NCBI GenBank assembly: GCA_963747715.1
Contig: CAVVGB010000001.1
Span: forward strand, 62,001-126,000
Source: CAVVGB01 sp963747715
Lineage (GTDB): Bacteria; Actinomycetota; Thermoleophilia; Gaiellales; Gaiellaceae
DNA: 64,000 bases
Direction of reading: 5' to 3'
In this document: positions 25,393 through 34,679 of the stretch, piece after piece
How positions within the stretch are numbered: the stretch's first letter is position 1
How the letters are laid out: each line of letters begins with the position of its first letter
The notes under the pieces: generated by a model
The model's database searches: none
The model's input: only the letters and a program-made list of their open reading frames with translations
What the model was told of the DNA's origin: nothing
Translations under genes and position numbers: made by a program

Positions 25393-26718
25393 TCAACGCC
25401 GGAGGCCGGCAAACGCCAGAAGCGTCTCCTGTGCGGCCGCAACACCGAGCGGCACGTACCGAAGTAGCAGCCGTTCGTTCGGGGAGTGGATGTTCCCCTC
25501 CGGAACGTCGAAGCCGCTCAGGATCGTCGGGATCCCCTTGTCGACGAGCGCGGGCACGATCGGCAAGGTCCCGCCGGAGCGAAGGAGCAGCGGGCGCCGT
25601 CCGAGCGCACGCTCGAAGGCGTCTTGCGCGAGCTTGACGGCCGCCGACTCCGGCGGCACGAGCCCGGCGGGGCTCGACGACCACCGCTCCACCTCGAGCT
25701 CGGCCTCGCCCGGGACCGCCTCGCGCAAGAGCCGCTCGAAGGCCTCGGCGATCTCGTCGACGTCCTGGCCCGGAGCGAGCCGGATCGACACATTCGCGTG
25801 CGCCTCGACCGGCAGCACCGTCTTTTGCATCTCCGACTCTCCGCCGGCGATGCCGTTGACGTCGACGGCGGGCGACGCGAACGTGCGCAGGTAGAACTCC
25901 TCGGCCGCGTGCTCGTCCATGGGGCGGGCGCCCTGGTCGGCCAGCACATCGGCGCCGGGCTCAAGCTCGCGCCACGCGGCCACCTCGTCGTCCGTCGGCG
26001 CAGCGGTTCCGGCGCGCAGCTCGTCGGGCACGGCGGCCACGGCCGCAAGGGCCTGCATCAGGACGTGAACAGCGTTCATCGCCGCGCCGCCGTACAAGCC
26101 GGAATGGAGATCACGCGCGCCCGTGCGCGCGCGCACATGAAAGTAGATGAGGCCGCGCGTCCCCACCTCGAATGCGGGCACGTCCACCTTCGGCATGGGT
26201 CCGTCGAAGATGACGCACGCGTCCGCGCCGCGATCGTCGGCGGCGAGGAAATCGACGATCGAGTGGCCGCCCGTCTCCTCCTCCCCGTCGCACGCGACGC
26301 GCACGTTCACCGGCAAGCGCCCCTCCGCGGCCAGGAGCTCCGCAGCTTTGAGGAGAAGGAAGAGATTGCCCTTGTCGTCGGCCGCGCCGCGCGCGTAGAT
26401 CCAGCCGTCACGGACCTCGGGCTCGAAGGGCGGCGATTCCCACGAGCCGAGCGGGTCGGCCGGCTGAACGTCGAAATGGCCGTAGAGAAGGACGGTCGGC
26501 ACGTCCCCGTTCGTGGACGCCCGGATTTCGCCGACGGCCAGCGGCTGGGGCTCGGCCGGCACGAGCTCGCACTCGCCGCCGGCGTTCGTAACGAACTCGC
26601 AGACCCACTCGGCCGCGCGGCGGACGTCGCCCGCGCGCGCCGGATCGGCGCTGACGCTCGGGATCCGAAGGAACTCGAAGAGCTCGTCCAGCCAGGCCTG
26701 CGGAGGCGCGTCTGCCAC
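25393..26718 (-). CDS. M20 family dipeptidase (CNDP/ArgE-like)
   Basis: A 441-residue di-zinc aminoacylase/dipeptidase. Ligands are readable: YGHFDVQP, ARGAADDKGN and the DGEEETGG catalytic Glu pair. A dimerisation (lid) domain follows from about 190 with RDLHSGLYGGAAMNA. The final metal region is near FDVPEGNIHSPNER. The family cleaves dipeptides or N-acyl amino acids. The start is GTG at 26718. A 7-5-7 palindrome lies 25 bases upstream, between this gene and the divergent 32-residue peptide. Confidence 0.9.
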   Translation of the reverse strand: MADAPPQAWLDELFEFLRIPSVSADPARAGDVRRAAEWVCEFVTNAGGECELVPAEPQPLAVGEIRASTNGDVPTVLLYGHFDVQPADPLGSWESPPFEPEVRDGWIYARGAADDKGNLFLLLKAAELLAAEGRLPVNVRVACDGEEETGGHSIVDFLAADDRGADACVIFDGPMPKVDVPAFEVGTRGLIYFHVRARTGARDLHSGLYGGAAMNAVHVLMQALAAVAAVPDELRAGTAAPTDDEVAAWRELEPGADVLADQGARPMDEHAAEEFYLRTFASPAVDVNGIAGGESEMQKTVLPVEAHANVSIRLAPGQDVDEIAEAFERLLREAVPGEAELEVERWSSSPAGLVPPESAAVKLAQDAFERALGRRPLLLRSGGTLPIVPALVDKGIPTILSGFDVPEGNIHSPNERLLLRYVPLGVAAAQETLLAFAGLRR

Positions 26719-26743
26719 GCGGGGGAGTGTAAGGGCGTAACGA

Positions 26744-26762
26744 AACGGTCATACAGACCGTT
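26744..26762. promoter_or_regulatory. operator-like palindrome AACGGTC-N5-GACCGTT
   Basis: A perfect 7-base inverted repeat with a five-base spacer (ATACA) in the 52-base gap between the M20 gene start (26718) and the divergent small ORF (26771). Its size and position suit a dimeric repressor site controlling one or both. No regulator gene is adjacent, so the binding protein is unknown. Confidence 0.5.
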
Positions 26763-26770
26763 AACACGGC

Positions 26771-26869
26771 ATGGAACGCCCTTCCTTTCGACCCCTCCTA
26801 CCCCTCATCGCCCTGCTGGCGGCCGTTTGGGCCGGCACCTCGACCTTCGTCGTGGCGCAGCTGTTCTAG
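26771..26869 (+). CDS. 32-residue membrane peptide
   Basis: A short frame: MERPSFRPLLPLIALLAAVW then AGTSTFVVAQLF. A basic start is followed by about 22 hydrophobic residues, typical of a single-span small membrane protein. There is no Shine-Dalgarno sequence, so it might be leaderless. Its TAG stop abuts the sigma factor stop as TAGCTA, the exact-abutment pattern of other real convergent pairs here, and a palindrome precedes it. I do not recognise a family. Confidence 0.5.
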   Translation: MERPSFRPLLPLIALLAAVWAGTSTFVVAQLF

Positions 26870-27904
26870 CTAGGCGACGTCGCGGAGCTTCTGAGACTCG
26901 GCTAGAGCCTGGAGCTTCTTGAGGCTCTGGTTCTCGATCTGGCGCACGCGCTCGCGCGTGACGTTGAACGTCCGCCCCACCTCGTCGAGGGTCCGCGGGT
27001 GGTTGCCGTCGAGGCCGTAGCGAAGCTCGAGCACGCGGCGCTCGCGCGCTGACAGCGCGCCGAGGATCCGGCAGAGCGTCTCTTTCCGCATCGTCGTGTC
27101 GGCCGCCTCGTCGGGAGCCGAGGCGCTCTCGTCGGCGAGGAAGTGGCCGAACTCGGACTCTTCGTCGTCGCCGACCGGTTTCTCGAGCGACACAGGCGCC
27201 TGAGCGCTGCGACGGATCTGCTCCACCTCGTTGACGTCGAGCTCGAGCTCGAGCGCGATCTCGGCGGACGTCGGCTCACGGCCGAGCTCGCCGACGAGCT
27301 TGCGCTCGACGCGGCCGATCTTGTTCAGCTTCTCGACGACATGGACCGGCATCCGGATCGTCCGCGACTTGTCGGCGAGGGCGCGCGCGACGGCTTGGCG
27401 AATCCACCATGTCGCGTAGGTCGAGAACTTGAAGCCGCGCCGGTGGTCGAACTTCTCCGCGGCGCGAACGAGCCCGATCGTCCCCTCCTGGATGAGATCG
27501 AGGAAGGGAAGCCCCTGGTTCCGGTAGTTCTTGGCGATCGAGACGACAAGCCGCAGGTTGGCGGCGATCATCCCCTGCTTCGCGCGGTGGTCACCGCGCT
27601 CGATCCGCTTGGCGAGCTCGACCTCCTGCGCGGCGGTCAAGAGCGGCACCTTGCCGATGTCCTTCAGGAAAAGCTGCAGCGAGTCGGTCGAGATCTCGGG
27701 CACGACGGCCTCGAGGTCGAGCTCCGGCCCATTCGCTTCTTCCTCGAGCTCGACCTCGTCGATCGGCTCGAAAAGCTCTGTTTTCGCTTTGTCGCCGTCG
27801 AGCGCGTCCTCGGGGTGACCGTCCCCCTCGAGCACCTCGCCGTCCGCCCGGCTGCGCGCAAGCATCAAGCCGTCACCCTCATTGCGTCTCCCCTCACCTC
27901 TCAT
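26870..27904 (-). CDS. rpoD: RNA polymerase sigma-70 factor, primary (RpoD/SigA) type
   Basis: 344 residues. Region 1.2 (TDSLQLFLKDIGKVPLLTA), region 2 with the promoter-melting KFSTYATWWIRQA, region 3 (VEKLNKIGRVERKL) and region 4 with TLDEVGRTFNVTRERVRQIE are all intact. There is no large N-terminal extension or non-conserved insert, so it is a compact group 1 or group 2 factor. The acidic N-terminus resembles region 1.1. It would direct RNA polymerase to -35/-10 promoters. The stop abuts the convergent 32-residue ORF. Confidence 0.92.
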   Translation of the reverse strand: MRGEGRRNEGDGLMLARSRADGEVLEGDGHPEDALDGDKAKTELFEPIDEVELEEEANGPELDLEAVVPEISTDSLQLFLKDIGKVPLLTAAQEVELAKRIERGDHRAKQGMIAANLRLVVSIAKNYRNQGLPFLDLIQEGTIGLVRAAEKFDHRRGFKFSTYATWWIRQAVARALADKSRTIRMPVHVVEKLNKIGRVERKLVGELGREPTSAEIALELELDVNEVEQIRRSAQAPVSLEKPVGDDEESEFGHFLADESASAPDEAADTTMRKETLCRILGALSARERRVLELRYGLDGNHPRTLDEVGRTFNVTRERVRQIENQSLKKLQALAESQKLRDVA

Positions 27905-28054
27905 GCCGCCGACCCCCTTTCCTGACCGTAGGGCGAAGAACCCCCTTCGTCAACGGCCGAAGTGTCGAAGATGTCGCGCGTGACTCGGGCACCTTTCCAG
28001 TCCTGTCGGACGGCTCGCATAGGCCGAACGGCTCATTTTTGTGGTTCGAAAGTC

Positions 28055-28981
28055 CTAAACTTCTTCGAGCCTCTCGAGGAGCCGCTGGGCCTCACGGGCG
28101 TAGAAACCCTCGCCCTCCGCGGCGAGCTCGAGCTGCCGGCGGGCCTCGTCGACTGCACGGATCCAGAGGAGCAGGAGGCCCAGGTGGAAGCGGACGACGC
28201 CGGCCTCCGGATGGTCGCGGGCGAGCGGTCCCAGCCGTGAGAAGGCCTCCTCGGGAGCGTCCTTGTCGAAGCGCCCCACGGCAGCCGCCACCTGAGCCTC
28301 GAGGCTTCGCGGGTCGCCCTCGAGAGCCTGGTCGAAGGCCGTCTGCGCGGACACCGGCCGCCCGACGCGCTGGAGGGCGACCCCATAGGCGAGCAGGTCT
28401 GGTACCTCGCCGGACTCGGCGCGGCGCTCGAGCTCTGCGAGGTCGGCGCCGACCACATCCCGGCTCGGAAAGAAGAAGGGCCGGCCAGGCGCCATCTCGG
28501 GGTGGAGGAGGTCTTCCGCGCGAAGGGCAGCGGGGGTGTCGGGCTCACCTTCCTCGGCCTCGAGCCACTCCGACTGGGCCTCCTCCCTTGCGCCCTCGGC
28601 GAAGAGGGCCAGGCCGAGGTGCAAGCGGACGAGCGCGCTGTTCGGGTGCTCACGCGCGAGGTCGCGCAGGCGCTCGACGGTGCCCGCCGGCCACGAGGCC
28701 ACGGCCGCTCCGACAGCGGCCGGGATGGACGAGGGATTCGTCCCGAGGATCGTCTCGAAGCGCCGCCGCGCCTCGGCCGTTCGGCCCCCTTCGTACGCGC
28801 GCTCCGCGGCAACCAGGGCGCGCGCCTGCGGCTGGTCGGAGGCGACGCCGAGTTCGAGCGGCGGGGGCTCGCCGGCAGCCGTTTCCTCGCCGTCCAGGAG
28901 GAGTCCGCTTGCCACGGCGACTCCGGCGGCCACCACCGCGATAAGGGCAACGACGAGCCGGACGCGCGTGCGGGCTGACAC
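28055..28981 (-). CDS. membrane-anchored TPR-like protein
   Basis: 308 residues with an N-terminal signal anchor (VRLVVALIAVVAAGVAVASG). Helix-turn-helix repeats follow that look like tetratricopeptide units: ALVAAERAYEGGRTAEARRR, ALVRLHLGLALFAEGAREEA, LLAYGVALQRVGRPVSAQTA and AGVVRFHLGLLLLWIRAVDEA. Such proteins are scaffolds on the outer face of the membrane. The partner is unknown. It is divergent from the rhodanese-MoeB gene. Confidence 0.75.
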   Translation of the reverse strand: MSARTRVRLVVALIAVVAAGVAVASGLLLDGEETAAGEPPPLELGVASDQPQARALVAAERAYEGGRTAEARRRFETILGTNPSSIPAAVGAAVASWPAGTVERLRDLAREHPNSALVRLHLGLALFAEGAREEAQSEWLEAEEGEPDTPAALRAEDLLHPEMAPGRPFFFPSRDVVGADLAELERRAESGEVPDLLAYGVALQRVGRPVSAQTAFDQALEGDPRSLEAQVAAAVGRFDKDAPEEAFSRLGPLARDHPEAGVVRFHLGLLLLWIRAVDEARRQLELAAEGEGFYAREAQRLLERLEEV

Positions 28982-29027
28982 GCGCCGAGGGTATGCGCTT
29001 GCCGGTCGCTATACTCATTGAAGCAAC

Positions 29028-30205
<1,178 letters not shown>

Positions 30206-30209
<4 letters not shown>

Positions 30210-31414
30210 GTCGCGTCCGCATTCCCCCGACGCTCCGCGACCAGACCGGCGGGGCGCGAGAAGTCGACGCCTCCGGGGCCACGGTCCGTGAGCTGCTCGC
30301 AGACCTCGCCGAGCGCTACCCGGCCCTCGGCCGGCAGGTGCTCGAGGACGGCGGCGTCGCTCCCTTCGTCAACGTGTACCTCGACAACGAGGACGTGCGC
30401 ACGCTCGACGGGCTCGACACGCCGGTGCGGGGAACCTCGACGCTCATCCTCCTCCCCGCCATGGCAGGCGGCGAGCGCACGCTGACGCCCTCCATCCTCG
30501 AGACGATCGGCGACACGCCGCTCGTCGAGCTGCCGCGGCTCGCACCGCACGGCGGGGTCCGTCTCTACGCGAAGCTCGAAGGCGCGAACCCAACCGGCTC
30601 GGTCAAAGACCGCGTCGCGCGGGCGATGATCGATGCGGCGGAAGCCTCCGGCGAGCTCGAGCCCGGCCGCGCGCTCCTCGAGCCGACGAGCGGCAACACG
30701 GGCATCTCGCTCGCGCTCGTCGCGAAACTGAAGGGCTACCCGCTCACGTGCGTCCTCCCGGAAAACTCGACGCCCGAGCGCATCAAGCTGCTGGAGCTCT
30801 ACGGCGCCAAGCTCGTCTTCTCCCCCGCTTCCGAGGGATCGAACGGCGCCGTTCGGCTTGCGCTTCGCATGGCCGAGCGCGAGCCGCGCTACTTCGTCCC
30901 CAACCAGTACGCGAACGACGCCAACCCGCGGGCGCACTACGAGGGAACGGGCGCGGAGATCGCCGAGACGCTTCCGCGCGTCGACGTGCTCGTCGCGGGC
31001 CTGGGCACGGGCGGCACGCTCATGGGCGCGGGCGAGCGGCTCCGCGAGTCGTTCCCGGACGTCGTCGTCGCCGCAGCGGAACCGCTGCAAGGCGACCTTG
31101 TCTACGGCCTGCGCTCGCTCGCCGACGGCTACGTCCCGCCGATCCTCGACGTCTCGAAGCTCGACCGCAAGATCCTCGTCTCGAACGAAGAGTCGGTCGA
31201 GGCGCTTCGGCTCCTGCTCGACCGCGAAGGAATCTTCGCCGGCGTCTCCTCGGGAGCCGTGCTGCACGTCGCGCGCCTCATCGCCGAAGAGCTCGAGGAC
31301 GCGGTGGTCGTCGCGGTGCTCGCGGACGGCGGCTGGAAGTACCTTTCGGCCGACTTCTGGACAAAGGCGGAAGGCGAGGTCGGCCCCGCCATGGAAGACC
31401 GCATCTGGTGGTGA
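30206..31414 (+). CDS. cysM: CysO-CysM fusion: sulfur carrier joined to cysteine synthase
   Basis: 402 residues in one frame. Residues 1-89 are a MoaD/ThiS-type ubiquitin-like domain ending ILLPAMAGG (Gly88-Gly89), the motif that is normally a free C-terminus. Residue 90 onward is a complete O-phosphoserine/O-acetylserine sulfhydrylase: SILETIGDTPLVEL, PLP-binding Lys134 in NPTGSVKDRV, the PTSGNTG loop (160-166) and GLGTGGTLMGAG. In mycobacteria CysO and CysM are separate proteins. An internal ATG at 30461 could make a free CysM, but without a Shine-Dalgarno sequence. It is coupled by GTGA overlaps to moeZ before and mec after. Confidence 0.88.
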
Positions 31415-31779
31415 TCCCCGCCGAGGTGCGTGCGGCGCTCGTCGGGCACGCCGAGGCGGAGAGACCGAACGAGGCCTGCGGCCTGATCGTGCTGCGCGAC
31501 GGCGTGGCCGAGCGGTACGTCCCCGGTGACAACGCCGCCGAGAGCCCGTACCGCTTCGACCTCAAGACCTCGCCGGACGTGTGGTTTCTCGAGGATGAGG
31601 GCTACGAGCTGGCCGTCTTCCACTCGCACCTCTCGAGCCCCCCGCAACCTTCCCGCACGGACGTCGAGAACATTGGCCTGTGGGAAGGCCGGCCGTATGT
31701 GATCCTCAATCTGCAGTCGGGCGAGCTCGCGGCGTGGCGAATCGAAGACGGCCGCGTCCGGCCCGACGACCTCTCCTAG
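31411..31779 (+). CDS. mec: Mec-like JAMM zinc peptidase
   Basis: A 122-residue JAB1/MPN+ metalloprotease. The motif is complete: Glu21 (NEACGLIV), then HSH at 71-73, Ser81 and Asp84, i.e. H-x-H-x7-S-x2-D. In mycobacteria Mec cuts the newly made cysteine off the CysO-Cys adduct, regenerating the carrier. Here it could also cut after the internal Gly-Gly of the fused CysO-CysM, as ubiquitin proteases process precursors; that is inference. GTG at 31411 overlaps the previous TGA. Confidence 0.88.
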   Translation: MIPAEVRAALVGHAEAERPNEACGLIVLRDGVAERYVPGDNAAESPYRFDLKTSPDVWFLEDEGYELAVFHSHLSSPPQPSRTDVENIGLWEGRPYVILNLQSGELAAWRIEDGRVRPDDLS

Positions 31780-31783
31780 CTAC

Positions 31784-32533
31784 TTAGTCCGGCCGCACGT
31801 TCACGTTCCCGGTCGTGACGACGCCGTTGTAGTTCCGGAGCACGCTCTCGAAGCGGAACAGGTCGTTGCCGGGGTCGAGGTCGTCGGCCTGGATCGTGTA
31901 GGAGACCAGCATCCCGTTGACATCGGCCGTGCCGGAGTACGTCACTTGCGTGCCCACGATGGACACGAAGTCGACGGTCACACAGCGGATCAGGTCGCCG
32001 TTGTTGCGGTTCGTGATGCGGCAGTGGCCGGTCGGCCCGTTGTTCGTGGTGGCGCGGAGGCCGAAGGCGAACTCGCCGAGAAGCGGATCGAGCGCATGGC
32101 CGCCGCCTGACGCCGAGCCCGTCTCGGGCGCGGCCGGGTCAAACCAGGCCTTCGTCACCGAGTCCGCAGGTTCCCCGGCGTCTTGGCGAGAGTCCTGGTC
32201 GAAGTCGACGAACCCTTCGATCAGGTCGGCGCCCGGTTCCTGCGGGCCGATGTACGTGAAGACGCACGGCGTAAGGCAGTCCGTCGAGCTGACCTCGCTC
32301 GAGCCGAGCACGTCGATGTGGGCGGGGATCCCTGTGACCTCGTTGCCGAGGAGGTCGAACGTCCGGCCGATGACGGTGTGCGGCGTGCCGACGGGGTTGG
32401 TCGCGGCCCGCGGCTCGAGCACGAGGACGACGAGGGGATTCTGTGGAGCAGCGCTCGGCGCAAGGGCTGCCACCGCGGTGACCACGGCGGCGGCGAGCAC
32501 GAGACGCGTCCTGACGGTGACACGACTCTTCAT
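31784..32533 (-). CDS. secreted beta-rich protein, 249 aa
   Basis: The signal peptide is RLVLAAAVVTAVAALAPSAA. An Ig-like domain follows (LEPRAATNPVGTPHTVIGRT with a Cys pair in DCLTPC), including an Asp-rich DFDQDSRQDAGEP loop that could bind calcium. The second half (ASGGGHALDPLLGEFAFGLR and GHCRITNRNNGDLIRC) resembles a beta domain often attached to actinobacterial surface proteins. It is probably extracellular with two disulfides. No enzyme motif is seen. It is convergent with mec. Confidence 0.7.
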   Translation of the reverse strand: MKSRVTVRTRLVLAAAVVTAVAALAPSAAPQNPLVVLVLEPRAATNPVGTPHTVIGRTFDLLGNEVTGIPAHIDVLGSSEVSSTDCLTPCVFTYIGPQEPGADLIEGFVDFDQDSRQDAGEPADSVTKAWFDPAAPETGSASGGGHALDPLLGEFAFGLRATTNNGPTGHCRITNRNNGDLIRCVTVDFVSIVGTQVTYSGTADVNGMLVSYTIQADDLDPGNDLFRFESVLRNYNGVVTTGNVNVRPD

Positions 32534-32638
32534 CTCTGCCTCCTGGGGTGGGCGATGCCTCTAGTCAAAACATGTTTCCCAAAGGCAACAAAGGCAAACG
32601 TGCGGGAACTTTTCCTCCGCTGCGGAAGTCACACGGGC

Positions 32639-33049
32639 ATGAAAGCGCTCAAGCTCCTCCCACTCCTCCTTCTCGTCGGCGCGCTCGCCCTCTCGGCCTG
32701 CGGCAGCGAGGAAGCCGCCGAGCCGGCCACACCCCAACAGCCGTCGATCGCCGGCATCGGCGCCGGCCCCGGCATCTCGATCGAGGAGGCCATCGCCCTC
32801 GAGTCCCCCGAGCCCGTGCTGGTGAACGGCTGGGTCTACGCGCGAGCCGGCGAAGTGCGCTTCTGCGACGCGATCGCCGAGTCGTACCCACCCCAGTGCC
32901 CCGGGGTCTCGCTCCTCGTCGAAGGCCTCAAGCTGGAAGAGGTCGACGGCCTCCAGCGCGCGAGCGGCGTGGCCTGGTCGGGGCGCACGCAGCTCCTCGG
33001 CGTGGTGGCCGACGGAAAGATCACGGTCGGTGAAAATGTCATGGCGTGA
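32639..33049 (+). CDS. small lipoprotein, 136 aa
   Basis: The ATG at 32639 opens a lipoprotein signal, MKALKLLPLLLLVGALALSA followed by Cys. The mature part of about 115 residues has an N-terminal acidic linker. It then has a small beta-rich domain (PVLVNGWVYARAGEVRFCDA, a second Cys in PPQCPGVSLLVEG), with the two Cys probably disulfide-bonded. It is anchored on the outer side of the membrane. Function unknown. The stop overlaps the pterin dehydratase start (GTGA). Confidence 0.75.
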   Translation: MKALKLLPLLLLVGALALSACGSEEAAEPATPQQPSIAGIGAGPGISIEEAIALESPEPVLVNGWVYARAGEVRFCDAIAESYPPQCPGVSLLVEGLKLEEVDGLQRASGVAWSGRTQLLGVVADGKITVGENVMA

Positions 33050-33297
33050 GCTATCCCGAGGGCTGGAACGAGGTGCGCGGCGCGCTGCAGCGCGGCTACC
33101 GCTTTCGCGATTTTGGCGAGGCGATCGCCTTCGTAAACAGGCTCGCTGACGCGGCCGAGCAGGCGGATCACCACCCTGACATCTCGATTAGCTGGAACGC
33201 CGTCACGGTGCGCTGGTGGACGCACACCAAGCAGGCGATTACGGAGCGCGACCTCGAGATGGCACGCCTGACCGACGGCCTCGCGGCCGTGAGCTAA
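33046..33297 (+). CDS. 4a-hydroxytetrahydrobiopterin dehydratase (PCD-like)
   Basis: An 83-residue single-domain enzyme. The active-site signature QADHHPDISISWNAVTVRWW followed by THTKQAIT is near perfect. It recycles 4a-hydroxytetrahydropterin after aromatic amino acid hydroxylation, or in bacteria without hydroxylases may assist molybdopterin metabolism. No hydroxylase is nearby. GTG at 33046 is coupled to the lipoprotein. Its TAA is two bases before a 167-bp element. Confidence 0.92.
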   Translation: MSYPEGWNEVRGALQRGYRFRDFGEAIAFVNRLADAAEQADHHPDISISWNAVTVRWWTHTKQAITERDLEMARLTDGLAAVS

Positions 33298-33299
33298 AA

Positions 33300-33466
33300 G
33301 GAGGGCTTGACGAAATACAGCTGATGCCGCCTGGCCGCGCTGGATCGCCCCGAGGCTGCGTCCTCGGTCGCGCCCGTACTTGCAATCAGTACGAACGCTC
33401 CCTGCGTCCGTTGCCTCGCGCCGCCCATCGCACCCAGTCGGCGGAGCGAATTCCGCCAAACCCTCC
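33300..33466 (-). repeat. 167-bp convergent-gene-end element, copy 2 (inverted)
   Basis: Same length as copy 1 but inverted. Read on the minus strand it starts GGAGGGTTTGGCGGAATTCG and ends ATTTCGTCAAGCCCTCC. The central hairpin is CGTACT-GATTGCA-AGTACG, and the next hairpin is extended to CCGAGG-ACGCAG-CCTCGG. It sits two bases after the TAA of the pterin dehydratase and three bases before the stop of the small ORF at 33470, again filling the whole convergent gap. Confidence 0.9.
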
Positions 33467-33469
33467 TAG

Positions 33470-33574
33470 CTACTTGCGGTCGCCGTTATGGCCGCCGTTC
33501 GTCTCGGGGCGGCCGATCCCGGGCGTCGGCGGTGGCGCCGGCGGCGGGTTGGTGGGCTTCGGCGAGCTCGTCAT
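33470..33574 (-). CDS. 34-residue Pro-rich peptide
   Basis: ATG follows immediately on the TAG stop of the upstream membrane-protein gene, so it is positioned for re-initiation. The product starts MTSSPKPTNPPPAPPPTPGI and is polar and disordered. Support is the tight coupling plus the stop lying three bases from the repeat element, as for the other genes around it. It could be a C-terminal extension of the preceding gene reached by readthrough, because the TAG and ATG are in the same frame. Confidence 0.4.
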   Translation of the reverse strand: MTSSPKPTNPPPAPPPTPGIGRPETNGGHNGDRK

Positions 33575-34042
33575 CTAGAAAAGAGTACCGCTCAGCGACG
33601 AGAGCAGAAGGATGATCTCGACGGCGAGCGCGACCGCCGCGATCTGGAAGACGCGGAAGAGGCGCGTCATGACGTCGTCGTTCTCCTCCCAGAAGCGGTC
33701 GAGGTCGTAGGCCAGCCGGCGGTAGACCTCCTCCATGTCGTCCTGGAGCTCGAACAGCTGCTCGTACACGGCCGACCCCTCGAGCGAGAACACGAACTCG
33801 GCGGGCTTCGGGACGAGCACGTAGACGCTCGCGGCGATCGAGATGGCGAACGCGACGAGACCGAGCACGAGCACGACGGTTTCCGCGTCCTGGAAGACGG
33901 GCCGCCCCACGAACGAGATCGCGAGGGACGACGCCGCCAGAAGGAGGCCCGTGCGGGCGCGCAGCTCGTCCAGGAGCCGCTCCTGCTTGTCGATGCTTCG
34001 AAGCGACGCCTCGTACGAGAGCTGGGCGAGGCTCGATCCCAC
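33575..34042 (-). CDS. membrane protein with three hydrophobic helices, 155 aa
   Basis: I take the GTG at 34042 because the longer frame overlaps the divergent gene. An amphipathic helix YEASLRSIDKQERLLDELRA leads into TM1 (GLLLAASSLAISFVG) and TM2 (VVLVLGLVAFAISIAASVYV). A long cytoplasmic helical region (LQDDMEEVYRRLAYDLDRFW) follows, then TM3 near the end. This layout resembles the loosely defined bacterial 2TM/3TM proteins that begin with a paired helix before TM1, some of which are defence effectors. No motif proves that role. Confidence 0.65.
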   Translation of the reverse strand: MGSSLAQLSYEASLRSIDKQERLLDELRARTGLLLAASSLAISFVGRPVFQDAETVVLVLGLVAFAISIAASVYVLVPKPAEFVFSLEGSAVYEQLFELQDDMEEVYRRLAYDLDRFWEENDDVMTRLFRVFQIAAVALAVEIILLLSSLSGTLF

Positions 34043-34052
34043 CCGGGCAGTT

Positions 34053-34679
34053 ATGAGCGCCGCATCGGATGTGGCTAGGGTCTGCGCCGTGGAGGTCGAG
34101 AGGATCCGCGACGGTCTCTGGCGCTGGACGGCGCCGCATCCCGACTGGGACGGCAACGAGGGCTGGGAGCGCGACGTCGGGTGTATCTATTACGAGGGCC
34201 CCGACGCCGTCGTGCTGGTCGACCCGCTCGTCCCGGCCGGCGAGGAAGACCGCTTCTGGGAGGCGCTCGACCGGGACGTCGAACGGGCCGCACGCCCCGT
34301 CGTCGTCCTACGCACGGTGCACTGGCACCAGCGCAGCATCGACGAGGTCGTGGCGCGCTATCCCGGTGCGCGCTTCGCGAACGCCGAGATCGATCCGCCT
34401 CCGGCCGGCGTCGAAGCGCACAAGGCCGCCAGGGACGAGATGGTCTTCTGGATTCCCGAGCATCGTGCGCTCGTGCCGGGTGATGTCCTGCTTGGAACCG
34501 ATGACGGAGGTGTGCGGCCGTGCCCCGACTCATGGCTTCCCGAGGGGACGACAGGCCAAGATCTTCGCGACTCGCTGCGTCCATTGCTCGAGCTTCCAAT
34601 CGAGCTCGTGCTCCTGTCACACGGGCGGCCCGTGCTCGCGAACGGACGGGACGCGCTGGCCGCCGCTCTCGGCAGCTAG
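34053..34679 (+). CDS. metallo-beta-lactamase-fold protein, degenerate
   Basis: A 208-residue frame from ATG at 34053; GTG at 34089 is an alternative start. It has the overall order of MBL proteins: a core strand VGCIYYEGPDAVVLVDPL, a central THWHQ-like segment (VVLRTVHWHQRSIDEVVARY), HRALVPGDVLL and a late LLSHGRPV. The canonical HxHxDH is reduced to HWHQRSID, so metal binding and hydrolase activity are doubtful. The TAG stop shares its last base with the third 167-bp element. Confidence 0.7.
   Translation: MSAASDVARVCAVEVERIRDGLWRWTAPHPDWDGNEGWERDVGCIYYEGPDAVVLVDPLVPAGEEDRFWEALDRDVERAARPVVVLRTVHWHQRSIDEVVARYPGARFANAEIDPPPAGVEAHKAARDEMVFWIPEHRALVPGDVLLGTDDGGVRPCPDSWLPEGTTGQDLRDSLRPLLELPIELVLLSHGRPVLANGRDALAAALGS

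Noticed and set aside
28999..29015. Full -35/-10 promoter for the rhodanese-MoeB gene
   Set aside because: A TATACT box is present, but TTGCCG lies only five bases upstream, so no properly spaced -35 can be claimed.
32600..32638. ECF-like promoter (GGGAAC ... GTC) before the small lipoprotein
   Set aside because: Spacing of about 18 and a weak -10 make it no better than chance in this composition.
33300..33466. Apparent conserved peptide (LMPPGRAGSPRGCVLGRART) encoded in all element copies
   Set aside because: It is just the translation of the repeat; frames enter from different genes, there is no common start, and element conservation is explained better by base pairing.
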